Source: Brevibacterium casei CIP 102111
Lineage (GTDB): Bacteria; Actinomycetota; Actinomycetes; Actinomycetales; Brevibacteriaceae
NCBI RefSeq assembly: GCF_900169275.1
Contig: NZ_FXZC01000001.1
Span: forward strand, 310,001-374,000
Length of the DNA stretch: 64,000 bases
Reading direction: 5' to 3'
A model generated the notes under the pieces. It did no database searches, was not told the origin of the DNA, and worked only from the letters and a program-made list of their open reading frames with translations. The position numbers and the translations under genes are program-made. This document shows positions 26,282 through 33,972 of the stretch, piece by piece (positions within the stretch are counted from its first letter, which is position 1; every line of letters begins with the position of its first letter).

Positions 26282-26878
26282 CTATGCGAGGGTGACCTCG
26301 CGCTGCTTCCGATTCGACGACCGGGCGATGCCGATCTCGAGTCCCATCGCCGCGATCGGCACTCCGAGCGCTCGGCTGGCATTGCCGGCGACCCGGTGGG
26401 CGATGTCGGCGACGACGGCATCGATGTCCGCGCGTTCGTCGACGTCGACGTGCACGATGAGCTCCGGTCGCTTCGCGGTGCCGCGGAGGATGACCTGGGA
26501 GTCCTCGACGCCGTCGGTGGCCTCGAGGTCGTCGGAGACCGCCTCGGCGACGACTGCCGCTGTCACCGAGGTGATGCCGGTGCGAGCGTCCTGCTGGAGG
26601 CGCAGCGGCTTCGCCGCGTCCTTGCGCGGGATCTGCAACGACAGCCACCAGATTCCGATGATCGCGAGCACCACCGCGATGACGACGGCGACGATCGCTG
26701 AGAACGGGAGCGCGAACTTGTCCGCGATCGGGGCGAGACTCGCCGAAGGATCGAGGCCGGGCAGGATGCCGGCCAGGAGCCCGAGCCCGAAGAGGGCGAC
26801 GAACGCTCCGCCGAGGAGGAGGATGAGTCCGATGATGAACAGACCGGTCCGGTTCGCGCCTGCTGCCATGCGTCGCAT
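26282..26878 (-). CDS. AmaP-like alkaline shock membrane anchor protein
   Basis: A 198-residue protein with two membrane helices (about 10-35 and 58-82) separated by a short loop, followed by a cytoplasmic domain of about 110 residues containing RPELIVHVDVDERADIDAVVADIAHRV. This layout matches AmaP, which tethers Asp23 to the membrane in firmicutes. The ATG at 26878 overlaps the preceding stop as TGATG with GGAGG 5 nt upstream; GTG 26881 is an alternative. It is the last gene of the leftward Asp23 operon. Confidence 0.78.
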   Translation of the reverse strand: MRRMAAGANRTGLFIIGLILLLGGAFVALFGLGLLAGILPGLDPSASLAPIADKFALPFSAIVAVVIAVVLAIIGIWWLSLQIPRKDAAKPLRLQQDARTGITSVTAAVVAEAVSDDLEATDGVEDSQVILRGTAKRPELIVHVDVDERADIDAVVADIAHRVAGNASRALGVPIAAMGLEIGIARSSNRKQREVTLA

Positions 26879-27444
26879 CACTGCCTCCTGACCGCGTGCA
26901 CGCGCACGCTCGGTTGCCGGACGAAATCGATCGAGCTCAGCCGACGCGAGACCGAATCGGCGACCTCGCTGCGGATCTCGGCGGTGTCACGCACCGGGGT
27001 GGTGAACGTGACGATCGACGAGCGGGTGTTCGATGAGGCGCGCACCCGGGCGACCCCGTCGACGGCATCCGCAGCCGAGGCGGCGAGGTCGGAGAGCGCC
27101 GACGTCGGCATGGCGACCTCGAGGCGCTCGACGTGCTCGGCTGCAGGGGCCTGCAGGCCGAGGATGCGGCGGGCTCCCGGCGAGATCGCGAGGATGACGA
27201 GCACCAGGCCGATGAGGCCGAGCACGATGCCCGCAGCGATCACCGCGGGGGTGGCCCACTGGAGAGATTCGGCGCCGGCGATGCCGGGCAGAACCGTCTC
27301 CAGAGAGGCGTCCGCGGAGTTCGCCTGCGCGATCGCGGCGATGCCCGCCCACCCCAGGGCCACTGCGATGAGCAGAAGGACCACGGCGACGATGACGGAT
27401 GGCACGACCCGCGCGGGGCGGGCGCGCAGAAGCTGTGCACTCAT
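26878..27444 (-). CDS. DUF6286 membrane protein of the Asp23 operon
   Basis: A 188-residue protein matching the actinobacterial DUF6286 family. Two membrane helices (about 14-36 and 63-87) flank an outside segment, and the C-terminal 90 residues form a soluble domain with VRVRASSNTRSSIVTF-like beta strands, resembling the AmaP soluble domain. It overlaps its neighbours on both sides (ATGA with the Asp23 gene, TGATG with the AmaP-like gene) and has GAGGAG before its ATG. Probably part of a membrane assembly with the Asp23 proteins. Confidence 0.8.
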   Translation of the reverse strand: MSAQLLRARPARVVPSVIVAVVLLLIAVALGWAGIAAIAQANSADASLETVLPGIAGAESLQWATPAVIAAGIVLGLIGLVLVILAISPGARRILGLQAPAAEHVERLEVAMPTSALSDLAASAADAVDGVARVRASSNTRSSIVTFTTPVRDTAEIRSEVADSVSRRLSSIDFVRQPSVRVHAVRRQ

Positions 27445-27809
27445 GCCAGACTCCTCACTTCGGCTGAGCGGCCCGTACCTTCGGGCCGGAGCCAGGTCAC
27501 GTCGATGTCGACCTGGCGGACAGCGACCCCCGTGAGCGATTCGACTTCGGTGCGCAGGGTCTCACGCACCGATTCGGTCGTCTGGGAGATCGGGAGCGGA
27601 TAGCGGAGGCCGAGCCGGACGTCGAGGACGCAGCTGCGGCCGGAGAGGGTCACCGACACGCTCGGACGGGCGTCGAGGCTGTCATTGCCGCCGATGCCGA
27701 GGAAGCCCGAGGTGGTGCCGCCGACTCCGGGGATGCCCTTGAGGATCTCGGAGGCCGTCTTCTCGACGACTCTGTCCGCGATCGTGAGGCTACCGCGTGA
27801 TGCAGCCAC
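27441..27809 (-). CDS. Asp23/Gls24 family protein (second copy in operon)
   Basis: A 122-residue Asp23-domain protein (ASRGSLTIADRVVEKTASEIL at its start; VRQVDIDVTWL at its end). Asp23 proteins are abundant, membrane-associated through AmaP and linked to cell-envelope homeostasis. I chose GTG 27809: GGAGGTGATC, complementary to the conserved 16S rRNA 3' end over ten bases, lies 8 nt upstream. The in-frame GTG 27818 overlaps the DUF2273 stop but lies inside that ribosome site. This strong site suggests high translation. Confidence 0.82.
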   Translation of the reverse strand: MAASRGSLTIADRVVEKTASEILKGIPGVGGTTSGFLGIGGNDSLDARPSVSVTLSGRSCVLDVRLGLRYPLPISQTTESVRETLRTEVESLTGVAVRQVDIDVTWLRPEGTGRSAEVRSLA

Positions 27810-27814
27810 GCCGA

Positions 27815-27997
27815 TCACCTCCGCGTCGTCGAACGCGAGCTCAGGGCTCCGAGGTCGAGTCGACCGTCGAGGACGAGACCGATGGTGAGGCCGAGCCCAC
27901 CGCAGATCGCGACGACGAGGAATGCGACGAATCCTCCGAAGTACGCGACGATGCCGAGGGTGAGTCCGACAAGCAGTCCTACGTAAGTTTTCGACAT
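27815..27997 (-). CDS. DUF2273 small membrane protein
   Basis: A 60-residue protein with two hydrophobic helices (about 5-22 and 25-43) and a basic C-terminus, matching DUF2273. Such proteins are regular members of asp23-amaP operons and are proposed membrane partners of Asp23. AAGGA lies 7 nt before the ATG. A long inverted repeat separates it from the upstream asp23 gene. Confidence 0.82.
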   Translation of the reverse strand: MSKTYVGLLVGLTLGIVAYFGGFVAFLVVAICGGLGLTIGLVLDGRLDLGALSSRSTTRR

Positions 27998-28026
27998 GGC
28001 TGTCCTTCCGGGGCTGTCGCTGCGCT

Positions 28027-28052
28027 CCCCGAGGCGAGTGCTCGCCTCGGGG
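28027..28052 (-). terminator. Intercistronic hairpin between asp23 and DUF2273
   Basis: Perfect 12-bp arms CCCCGAGGCGAG (28027-28038) and CTCGCCTCGGGG (28041-28052) around TG. It lies 23 bp after the first asp23 stop and 30 bp before DUF2273. It could attenuate readthrough or protect the asp23 mRNA end. Confidence 0.6.
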
Positions 28053-28074
28053 GCGTCAGCGAGGGGTGGGTGTG

Positions 28075-28557
28075 TCAGGAGAGGTTGTTCTGATCGTCCG
28101 ACTTCTTCTGATCGTCGTTGTCCTCGTCGGGGAGGTGGACGTCGGTGACGTCGATGTTGACCTCGACGACCTGGAGTCCGGTGCCCTGCTCGACGGCGCG
28201 GATGACGTTGCGACGGATCGCCTCGGCGACGTCGACGATCGAGGTGCCGTACTCGACGACGATCGTGAGATCGATCGCGGTCTGCTTCTCGCCCTTCTCC
28301 ACGGAGACTCCGCCCGAGACGTTCGTCTGCGAGCCGGGGATCCGGTCGGTGAGGGTGTCGAAGGCGCGACGAGCGGCGTTGCCCATACCGAAGACGCCGG
28401 GGACCTCGCGCGCCGCGATGCCGGCGAGCTTGGCGACGACGTTCTCAGCGATGGTCGTGTTGCCCTTGTCGGTGACCAGGGGGCTGTTGACGTCGGCGCC
28501 GGCCGAAGCGGTCGAACCAGCGGTCTTGGTGGTGGAGGGAGCGTTGGTCTCAGGCAT
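28075..28557 (-). CDS. Asp23/Gls24 family protein (first gene of operon)
   Basis: A 160-residue Asp23 protein. Residues 1-25 are a Thr/Ser/Ala-rich disordered tail; the domain runs from LVTDKGNTTIAENVVAKLAGIAAREVPGVFGMG to VVEVNIDVTDVHLP with GVSVEKGEKQTAIDLTIVVEYG in the middle, a close match to the family; the acidic/polar end is disordered. In firmicutes Asp23 forms a membrane-proximal scaffold induced by alkaline stress. The long hairpin after its stop suggests it is made in excess over the downstream membrane genes. Confidence 0.9.
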   Translation of the reverse strand: MPETNAPSTTKTAGSTASAGADVNSPLVTDKGNTTIAENVVAKLAGIAAREVPGVFGMGNAARRAFDTLTDRIPGSQTNVSGGVSVEKGEKQTAIDLTIVVEYGTSIVDVAEAIRRNVIRAVEQGTGLQVVEVNIDVTDVHLPDEDNDDQKKSDDQNNLS

Positions 28558-28753
28558 GATTGTTCATTCCTTTTCGTGTCGGAGGTGCTGACATAGGTAC
28601 AGACGCAGCCGGTGGCGAATCCTCACGCACGAATCGCAAGAATTTCTCCGCATCGCCCGAAACCTGTGCGCGCACCGGCGGCCGCGGAGTCTCGATTCGG
28701 TGAACTTTCCTCCGAATATCCGGCAAGGCATGTTCCCAGGTCGGAGGCTCGCC

Positions 28754-28759
28754 TATGAT
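28754..28759 (+). promoter_or_regulatory. -10 box (TATGAT) for a leaderless sigma factor transcript
   Basis: TATGAT, one base from TATAAT, ends 7 nt before ATG 28767, so transcription should begin on the start codon. No -35 hexamer is clear. This suggests housekeeping-sigma transcription and not pure autoregulation. Confidence 0.6.
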
Positions 28760-28766
28760 CTGAGAC

Positions 28767-29330
28767 ATGGCAAGAGGTGATGATCGATTCGACGTCGTGA
28801 CCCTCGTCGTGCGGGCCCGTGAAGGCGATGTCGACGCCTTCGCCGCCCTCGTCGACCGGTACGAGGTCAGACTGCTGCGCTTCGCGATGCGCACACTCGG
28901 GGACAGGCAGGACGCCGAGGACGTCGTCCAGGACACGCTCGTGCAGGCGTGGAAGTCCCTCAATGCGCTCGCTTCCCCCGAGGCATTCGGCACGTGGGTC
29001 TATCGGATGGCGTCGAACCGGTGCACCGACGTCCTGCGCAAGCGGGTCTCCCGGCCCGCCGATCCGGTCGACCCCGAGGACATGGGCGTCCACGCCGACG
29101 ATCGGGCCTCGGTGGAGAAGCGGGTCGAGGCCCGCAGCGCGCTCGAGCGCTTCGCCGAGGTGTTCTCGACGCTGTCCACCGAGCAGCGCATCACGTGGGT
29201 CCTCCATCAGATGGAAGGGCTCAGCTACGCTGAGGTGGCCGACACCTTGGGCATCACCGAAGGCAGTGTGCGCGGCCGGATCCATCGGGCCCGAGCCGCC
29301 ATCGTCGAAGGGATGAAGGGATGGACATGA
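28767..29330 (+). CDS. RNA polymerase sigma-70 family factor (ECF type)
   Basis: A 187-residue ECF-like sigma factor. Region 2 is DAFAALVDRYEVRLLRFAMRTLGDRQDAEDVVQDTLVQAW (residues about 21-60) and region 4 is LSTEQRITWVLHQMEGLSYAEVADTLGITEGSVRGRIHRARA (about 137-180). No extra C-terminal domain. It starts as a probable leaderless ATG and overlaps the next gene by 4 bases (ATGA). It is divergent from the Asp23 operon, whose promoter is the obvious candidate target. No transmembrane anti-sigma factor is present nearby. Confidence 0.9.
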   Translation: MARGDDRFDVVTLVVRAREGDVDAFAALVDRYEVRLLRFAMRTLGDRQDAEDVVQDTLVQAWKSLNALASPEAFGTWVYRMASNRCTDVLRKRVSRPADPVDPEDMGVHADDRASVEKRVEARSALERFAEVFSTLSTEQRITWVLHQMEGLSYAEVADTLGITEGSVRGRIHRARAAIVEGMKGWT

Positions 29331-29806
29331 GTGATGATCGCAGGCGGGCCGAGGACGAGCGCGCCGCTCCCGACCTCGACGCCGAGCTGCGCGACGTCAT
29401 CGACGACTACATGGGCCACTACGTCCCCGACCCCGAGCAGACCGCCGGGATCCGCGAACGGATCCTCCAGCTCGTCCGCAACGACCTCTACCGGGGTCCG
29501 TCGACGAAGCTGCGCACGGATGCGGGGCACGAGTACTCGATCGCCTCGGCGGCGGTGCGGACGATCGTCCGCGATGCCGTCGACTCGGTCGACGGGATCC
29601 GCTCCCGCAGCGTCGGCATCGCCCCGTCCGGGGAACCGGCAGGCAGCGCCGCCGAGGTGCGACTGACCGTGACCATGCGCGCGGACGTCCGCTTCGTCGC
29701 CGCCGCGGATCTCATCAGGACGGCCGTCTCCGAGGCGCTCGTACGCGAGCTCGGAGTGCCGGCAGCACGGATCGATATCGAAGTCGAGGATGCCTATGTC
29801 GAATGA
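29327..29806 (+). CDS. Soluble Asp23-like protein in anti-sigma position
   Basis: A 159-residue protein of no firmly recognised family. Residues 1-50 are charged and helical (DAELRDVIDDYMGHYVPDPEQ), residues 65-155 read like an Asp23-type alpha/beta domain: IASAAVRTIVRDAVDSVDGIR, VRLTVTMRADVRF, and VPAARIDIEVEDAYVE at the end. No membrane helix or zinc-binding HxxxCxxC motif. I chose ATG 29327, 6 nt after GAAGGG and in an ATGA overlap with the sigma stop; ATG 29321 is adjacent to the ribosome site and less likely. Its position behind the sigma gene is that of an anti-sigma factor; this role is inference. Confidence 0.7.
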   Translation: MSDDRRRAEDERAAPDLDAELRDVIDDYMGHYVPDPEQTAGIRERILQLVRNDLYRGPSTKLRTDAGHEYSIASAAVRTIVRDAVDSVDGIRSRSVGIAPSGEPAGSAAEVRLTVTMRADVRFVAAADLIRTAVSEALVRELGVPAARIDIEVEDAYVE

Positions 29807-30515
29807 CCCGCATGAGACGCCGACTCCGCTCGAGGTTCGGCACGAGGACCCCATCGTTGCCCCGCACCCGCCCGAGTCGCATCCGGACACGCCCTCAGCG
29901 CCGTTGCCGGGTCACGCACCGACCGCGGCCGGGCGCACCGGCGACACCAGCCCGGTTGACGTGCCGAGGACTGCGACCTCGCCCAAACCCGGCGGGGACG
30001 ACCGCCGGGTCGGCACCGGCAGCAGCGCCGGACGCACCGGCGCGGAGCCGGCGCTTCCCGCCGGGGCCGACGCGGCACCTGAGCCGGAGCTTCCCGCCGG
30101 GACCGACCCTGCTGGCGAACCCGAGCTGCCTGCCGGCACCGACTCTTCCACCGACGTCGCAGCGGCCGGGAGCGACGGCGACGCGGATCCAACGGAGGGC
30201 GGCCCGCTCACGCGCACTGCGCAGCAACTCGCGAACGAGATCGCCGGCATCGGGGGAGTGGCCTCACTCGCACCGGGCATGAAGGATCTCGTCGCCAGCG
30301 CCACTGCGCGGGTGCTGCGGCGCACCGGCGGTGAACCCATGGGCATCGACCTCACCGAGTCCTCCGACGGCTACCGAGTGCGCATCGACGCCCACTTCGA
30401 CGATTCGCGCTCGGTCGCCGCGATCGTCGACGAGATCTTCTCGGTCGTCGACCGCGAGGTCGGCGAGCCCGTCGAGGTCGACCTCAGGGTGATCAGCCGC
30501 GACGACTCGCACTGA
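29796..30515 (+). CDS. Asp23-like protein with long disordered N-terminal region
   Basis: A 239-residue protein. Residues 1-145 are low-complexity (Pro/Gly/Ala/Asp/Thr) with a repeated PELPAGTDPA-type unit and are likely disordered; residues 150-239 form a small domain similar to the preceding protein: MKDLVASATARVLRRTGG, YRVRIDAHFDDSRSVAAIVDEIFSVVDREVG, EVDLRVISRDD. That is the Asp23-like helix-strand pattern. I chose ATG 29796 (MSNDPHET) because GAGG lies 7 nt upstream; it overlaps the previous gene by 11 bases. Function unknown; presumably a further component of the module. Confidence 0.65.
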   Translation: MSNDPHETPTPLEVRHEDPIVAPHPPESHPDTPSAPLPGHAPTAAGRTGDTSPVDVPRTATSPKPGGDDRRVGTGSSAGRTGAEPALPAGADAAPEPELPAGTDPAGEPELPAGTDSSTDVAAAGSDGDADPTEGGPLTRTAQQLANEIAGIGGVASLAPGMKDLVASATARVLRRTGGEPMGIDLTESSDGYRVRIDAHFDDSRSVAAIVDEIFSVVDREVGEPVEVDLRVISRDDSH

Positions 30516-30592
30516 GTCGCGCGCCGAGGCGGATGTCGCCGCGGCAGGGTCGACCCGCCTCGGCGGGGTCAGGGCCGGACCGGAGGGCCACG

Positions 30593-30598
30593 TAGACT
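30593..30598 (+). promoter_or_regulatory. -10 box (TAGACT) for a leaderless pyrE transcript
   Basis: TAGACT ends 6 nt before ATG 30605 with no ribosome site. Confidence 0.5.
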
Positions 30599-30604
30599 GG
30601 GGTC

Positions 30605-31174
30605 ATGACCGACCCCGCAGACACCCGCCGACAGCTGCTCGACCTCATCGACGAACTCGCCGTGGTCCGCGGCCGAGTCACCCTCTCCTCCGGCCGGGAG
30701 GCCGACTACTACCTCGACCTGCGCCGGGTCACGCTCGACCACCGGTCGGCTCCGCTCATCGGCGACGTCCTCCTCGACCTCCTCGAGGCCGAAGGGCTGC
30801 TCGAGGGCATCGATGCGATCGGCGGTCTGACGATGGGCGCCGATCCCGTCGGCACCGCGGTCATGCACCGCTCGGTGCTGCGCGGCACTCCCGTCGACGC
30901 GTTCGTCGTCCGCAAAGAGGCGAAGAAGCACGGCATGTCCCGCCGCGTCGAAGGTCCCGATGTCGCCGGCAGGCGCGTCATCGCCGTCGAGGACACCTCG
31001 ACGACGGGCGGTTCCGTCCTCACCGCCGTCGAGGCGCTGCGGGAAGCCGGCGCCGAGGTGGTCGCCGTGGCCGTGGTCATGGACCGTGACACGGGCGCGA
31101 AGGAGAAGGTCGAAGCCGAAGCGGGGATCCCCTACCTCACGGCGCTGTCGACGAAGGACCTCGGCCTCGAGTGA
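30605..31174 (+). CDS. pyrE: Orotate phosphoribosyltransferase
   Basis: A 189-residue enzyme that adds ribose-5-phosphate from PRPP to orotate, the fifth step of UMP synthesis. It carries VTLSSGREADYYLDLRRVTLD, GGLTMGADPVGTAV, FVVRKEAKKHG and the PRPP loop VIAVEDTSTTGGS, all typical of PyrE. Length is normal. A probable leaderless start. No other pyr gene is adjacent, so it is a stand-alone unit as in several actinobacteria. Confidence 0.95.
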   Translation: MTDPADTRRQLLDLIDELAVVRGRVTLSSGREADYYLDLRRVTLDHRSAPLIGDVLLDLLEAEGLLEGIDAIGGLTMGADPVGTAVMHRSVLRGTPVDAFVVRKEAKKHGMSRRVEGPDVAGRRVIAVEDTSTTGGSVLTAVEALREAGAEVVAVAVVMDRDTGAKEKVEAEAGIPYLTALSTKDLGLE

Positions 31175-31234
31175 CGAGGGCGATCATGAGCTGGGACTCG
31201 ACTGTCAATTCCGTCGAAATCCCTGCCCCGGTTT

Positions 31235-31253
31235 GAATCGCCCTGGGCGATTC
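31235..31253. promoter_or_regulatory. 19-bp palindrome, candidate operator of the ABC exporter
   Basis: GAATCGCCC (31235-31243) and GGGCGATTC (31245-31253) flank a single T, 75 bp before the ABC ATPase start. It overlaps TTGAAT, a candidate -35 element, and is followed by GATAGAT at 31259-31265. A dimeric repressor (for example TetR-like) would fit, but none is encoded adjacent. Confidence 0.55.
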
Positions 31254-31327
31254 ACCACGATAGATGAGAAACTCTCACGGGGCCGCGGTTCCGCGCGGCC
31301 GCCTACGGACGAACGTAAGGATGACGT

Positions 31328-32200
31328 GTGCTCACACTCAACGAGGTCTCCCTCCGCAAGGGGAAGCGAACATATCTGGACGAGGTGAGCTTCACCGCCG
31401 AGGCAGGTCGGATCACCGCCGTCGTCGGCACCCGATCGGCGGGACGCACCGAACTCGTGCGTGTGATCATGGGTCTCATTAGCCCCGATGAGGGAACCGT
31501 CGAACTCGAGGGCCACGAACTCGAATACGGCGACCGACAGAACTTCGGCTACCTGCCCGGTGAGCGCGGCGGCTACCCGAACATGCGGGTCATCGACCAG
31601 ATCGTCTACCTCGCCCGCCTCCACGGGATCACCCTGGGCGCGGCCGAGCGCAACGCACTCACCCTGCTCTCCCGCCTCGAACTCGCCGACCGCGGCTACG
31701 CGCCGCTGAAGAACCTCAGCGGCGCGGAGATCGCCCGCGTCGACATCGCCGCCACACTCGCCGCCGATCCCGACGTCGTCGTCATCGACGACGCGTTCGC
31801 CGGCCTCGACGCGAAGTCGACCGAACTCGTCATGTCCCTGCTGCGGGCCCACGCGTCCTCGGGAGTCCCCGTCATCCTCGCCACCGACGACTGGGAGGCG
31901 GCGGAGAGGCACGCCGATGACATCGTCGCGCTCAGCCAGGGCAAGGTCACCGCGTCAGGCAGCGTCGACGACCTCCTCGGCGAACACCGCTACCGTGTCG
32001 CCCTCGCCGACGCCGAAGCGGCGGCGAAGTCCCTGTCAGGACGGTCGGGGATCACCGAGATCGAGGTCATCGACACCGTCATCACCTTCCGCGCGAACGA
32101 TCCCGGCTCGGCCGCCGCGACCGTGGCGAGGCTCGAGCGAGTCGAGAGCTTCGAACGCATCCGCCCGACGTTGGCCGAGCAGTACAAGGAGGCCCTGTGA
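31328..32200 (+). CDS. ABC transporter ATP-binding protein with degenerate catalytic motifs
   Basis: A 290-residue ABC protein partnered with the ABC-2-type permease downstream. Every catalytic motif deviates: Walker A is GTRSAGRT (Arg for the essential Lys), the signature is NLSGAEIARV in place of LSGGQ, Walker B is VVVIDDAFAGLD with Asp for the catalytic Glu, and the switch region is ATDDWE with Asp for the His. The C-terminal 80 residues form an added domain seen in drug-type NatA proteins. It may bind ATP weakly or work in regulation. GTG 31328 has AAGG 7 nt upstream. It is translationally coupled to the permease. Confidence 0.82.
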   Translation: MLTLNEVSLRKGKRTYLDEVSFTAEAGRITAVVGTRSAGRTELVRVIMGLISPDEGTVELEGHELEYGDRQNFGYLPGERGGYPNMRVIDQIVYLARLHGITLGAAERNALTLLSRLELADRGYAPLKNLSGAEIARVDIAATLAADPDVVVIDDAFAGLDAKSTELVMSLLRAHASSGVPVILATDDWEAAERHADDIVALSQGKVTASGSVDDLLGEHRYRVALADAEAAAKSLSGRSGITEIEVIDTVITFRANDPGSAAATVARLERVESFERIRPTLAEQYKEAL

Positions 32201-33972
32201 TGGCACGCAAGGACGACGCGCAGGACGCGGAGAACAGCAAGGACAAGGCGAAGGCCTCCTCGACGGAGGGGAACTCCGCGGGCGCTGCGCCGACGACGTC
32301 GAAGGGAACGGCTCCCAAGAGCCTCGACGATCTCGACATGGGCGCGACCGGCACCGAGGCGGCTGACTCCGAGTCGACGACCTCGACGTCGAAGTCGGCT
32401 GCCTCCAAGTCGTCGGCTGCCAAGTCGGGCGCCTCCACCTCGGCGGCCTCGACGTCGGCTGCCTCCAAGAAGACGGCCGACACCGAGGCGGATCCGACAG
32501 CCGGCCTCGATGAGGTGCCCTTCGAACTCGCGGAGGACCGGCCGAACCCGGAGGACCTGCCCGAGACCGGGCTTGTCTCCGAGTTCGTCGACGTCGGCCG
32601 GCGTCAGGCATCGTGGCTGGTGTCCAACCGCGAGAGCTCGACCGTCATGCGCTCGCCGTTCTTCCTCGTCCCCGTCGCCGTCGTCATCCTCGGCATCCTC
32701 GCCGTGATCGTCTCCGGCATCGTCCGTGAGGCCCAGGTCGGGTCGGGCACGCCGAGCATGGCCATGGTCGGCGTCGGCGAGCAGGCGGCGATGTACGAAC
32801 AGCAGCTCGGGGTGAAGATCACCGATGCTCCCGACGCGCAGGCGGCGGAGAAGCTCGTCCGCGACGGGAAGGTCGACGCGGCGTTCATCCAGGATCCGAC
32901 GGGTCAGGCGCAGCCGACGATCATCGCCCTCGACAGGCAGCCGACCGCGCTGCTCGAGAAGCTCGCTCCGCAGACCGAGGCGACCCTCCTGCAGACCCCG
33001 GCCGTCGCCGAGGACATCGCCACTCCGCTGCTGTGGGGCATGGTCGTCTTCTCCCTCCTCGTCATCGGCACGCTCGGCACTGCGCTCTATCAGAACCTGC
33101 GTCTGGAGAAGCGGAACCGGATCACCGAGATCATCGCGGCGACGATTCCGCCGCGCGCAGCCGCCTCGGGCCGGATCACGGGCATGCTCACGCTCGTCGT
33201 CATCCACCTCCTCGTTGCGGCCGTCGTCCTCGAGCTCGGACTCTCGATCTCGGGCAAGACGTCGATCGCCTTCGCGATGCTGCCCGGACTCGGCTGGTTC
33301 GCCCTGACTCTGTTCTTCACCGCGTGGGCGGTCTTCGCCCTCCTCGTGTGGGCCTCGACCCTCACCGGTGAACGGGCACGGAGGATCGCCGTGACGATCA
33401 TCGGCGTCCTCGTCGTCGCCGGCGCGATGGCACCGGTCATCGTCGGCGCGAGCGGAACGGTCGGCCGGGTGCTCGCCTGGACCCCGTTCACCTCACCGCT
33501 GGGCATCGCGGGCCGCTTCCTCTCCGCCCAGCCCGAGTGGTGGGAGGGCCTCGTCGCCGCCGCCATCGCCGCGGTCCTCGCTCTCATCGTCCACGCGGTC
33601 GCCGGCGGAGCCTACGTCCGTTCGGTCCTCTCCGGCGGAGGCCGCGGAGGCAAGACGGTGACGATGAGCAAGCGCGCGAAGAAGGTCGCCGCCGCTGACT
33701 CCGAGGCGGACACGGACGAGAAGGCGTCGACCTCCTCGGCGAAGGCGGCCTCGGAGACGACAGACGACGAACCCGTCGACGAGGACTCCGACGACGCGGT
33801 CTCCGACGACGCCGACGAGACGGTGACCGTATCGGAGACCGAGGAGGTCACGACGACGGAGACGGCCACCGCGAAGTCCGCGAAGGGCACGACCGCCTCG
33901 GCGAAGGGTGCCCGCGCGACGAAGACCACGGGTGTCACGAAGGATTCCGGGAAGGACTCCGACGCGAGGTGA
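32200..33972 (+). CDS. ABC-2 type permease (NatB-like) with long disordered ends
   Basis: A 590-residue membrane protein. Residues 1-105 are a Lys/Ser/Ala/Thr-rich cytoplasmic tail with a degenerate SKSAASKSSAAKSG repeat; the first helix is near 150-172; an extracytoplasmic region runs to about 265; further helices between 265 and 480 end the ABC-2 domain; residues 490-590 are a second Ala/Lys/Asp/Thr-rich tail. The helical part resembles NatB sodium or drug exporters. ATG 32200 follows AAGGAGG by 7 nt and touches the ATPase stop (TGATG). Both low-complexity tails are unusual for this family. Confidence 0.8.
   Translation: MARKDDAQDAENSKDKAKASSTEGNSAGAAPTTSKGTAPKSLDDLDMGATGTEAADSESTTSTSKSAASKSSAAKSGASTSAASTSAASKKTADTEADPTAGLDEVPFELAEDRPNPEDLPETGLVSEFVDVGRRQASWLVSNRESSTVMRSPFFLVPVAVVILGILAVIVSGIVREAQVGSGTPSMAMVGVGEQAAMYEQQLGVKITDAPDAQAAEKLVRDGKVDAAFIQDPTGQAQPTIIALDRQPTALLEKLAPQTEATLLQTPAVAEDIATPLLWGMVVFSLLVIGTLGTALYQNLRLEKRNRITEIIAATIPPRAAASGRITGMLTLVVIHLLVAAVVLELGLSISGKTSIAFAMLPGLGWFALTLFFTAWAVFALLVWASTLTGERARRIAVTIIGVLVVAGAMAPVIVGASGTVGRVLAWTPFTSPLGIAGRFLSAQPEWWEGLVAAAIAAVLALIVHAVAGGAYVRSVLSGGGRGGKTVTMSKRAKKVAAADSEADTDEKASTSSAKAASETTDDEPVDEDSDDAVSDDADETVTVSETEEVTTTETATAKSAKGTTASAKGARATKTTGVTKDSGKDSDAR

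Noticed and set aside
28558-28766. ECF-type promoter (GGAAC ... CGTC) for the Asp23 operon
   Set aside because: GGGAAC occurs on the minus strand but no matching -10 at 16-17 nt; I could not support it.
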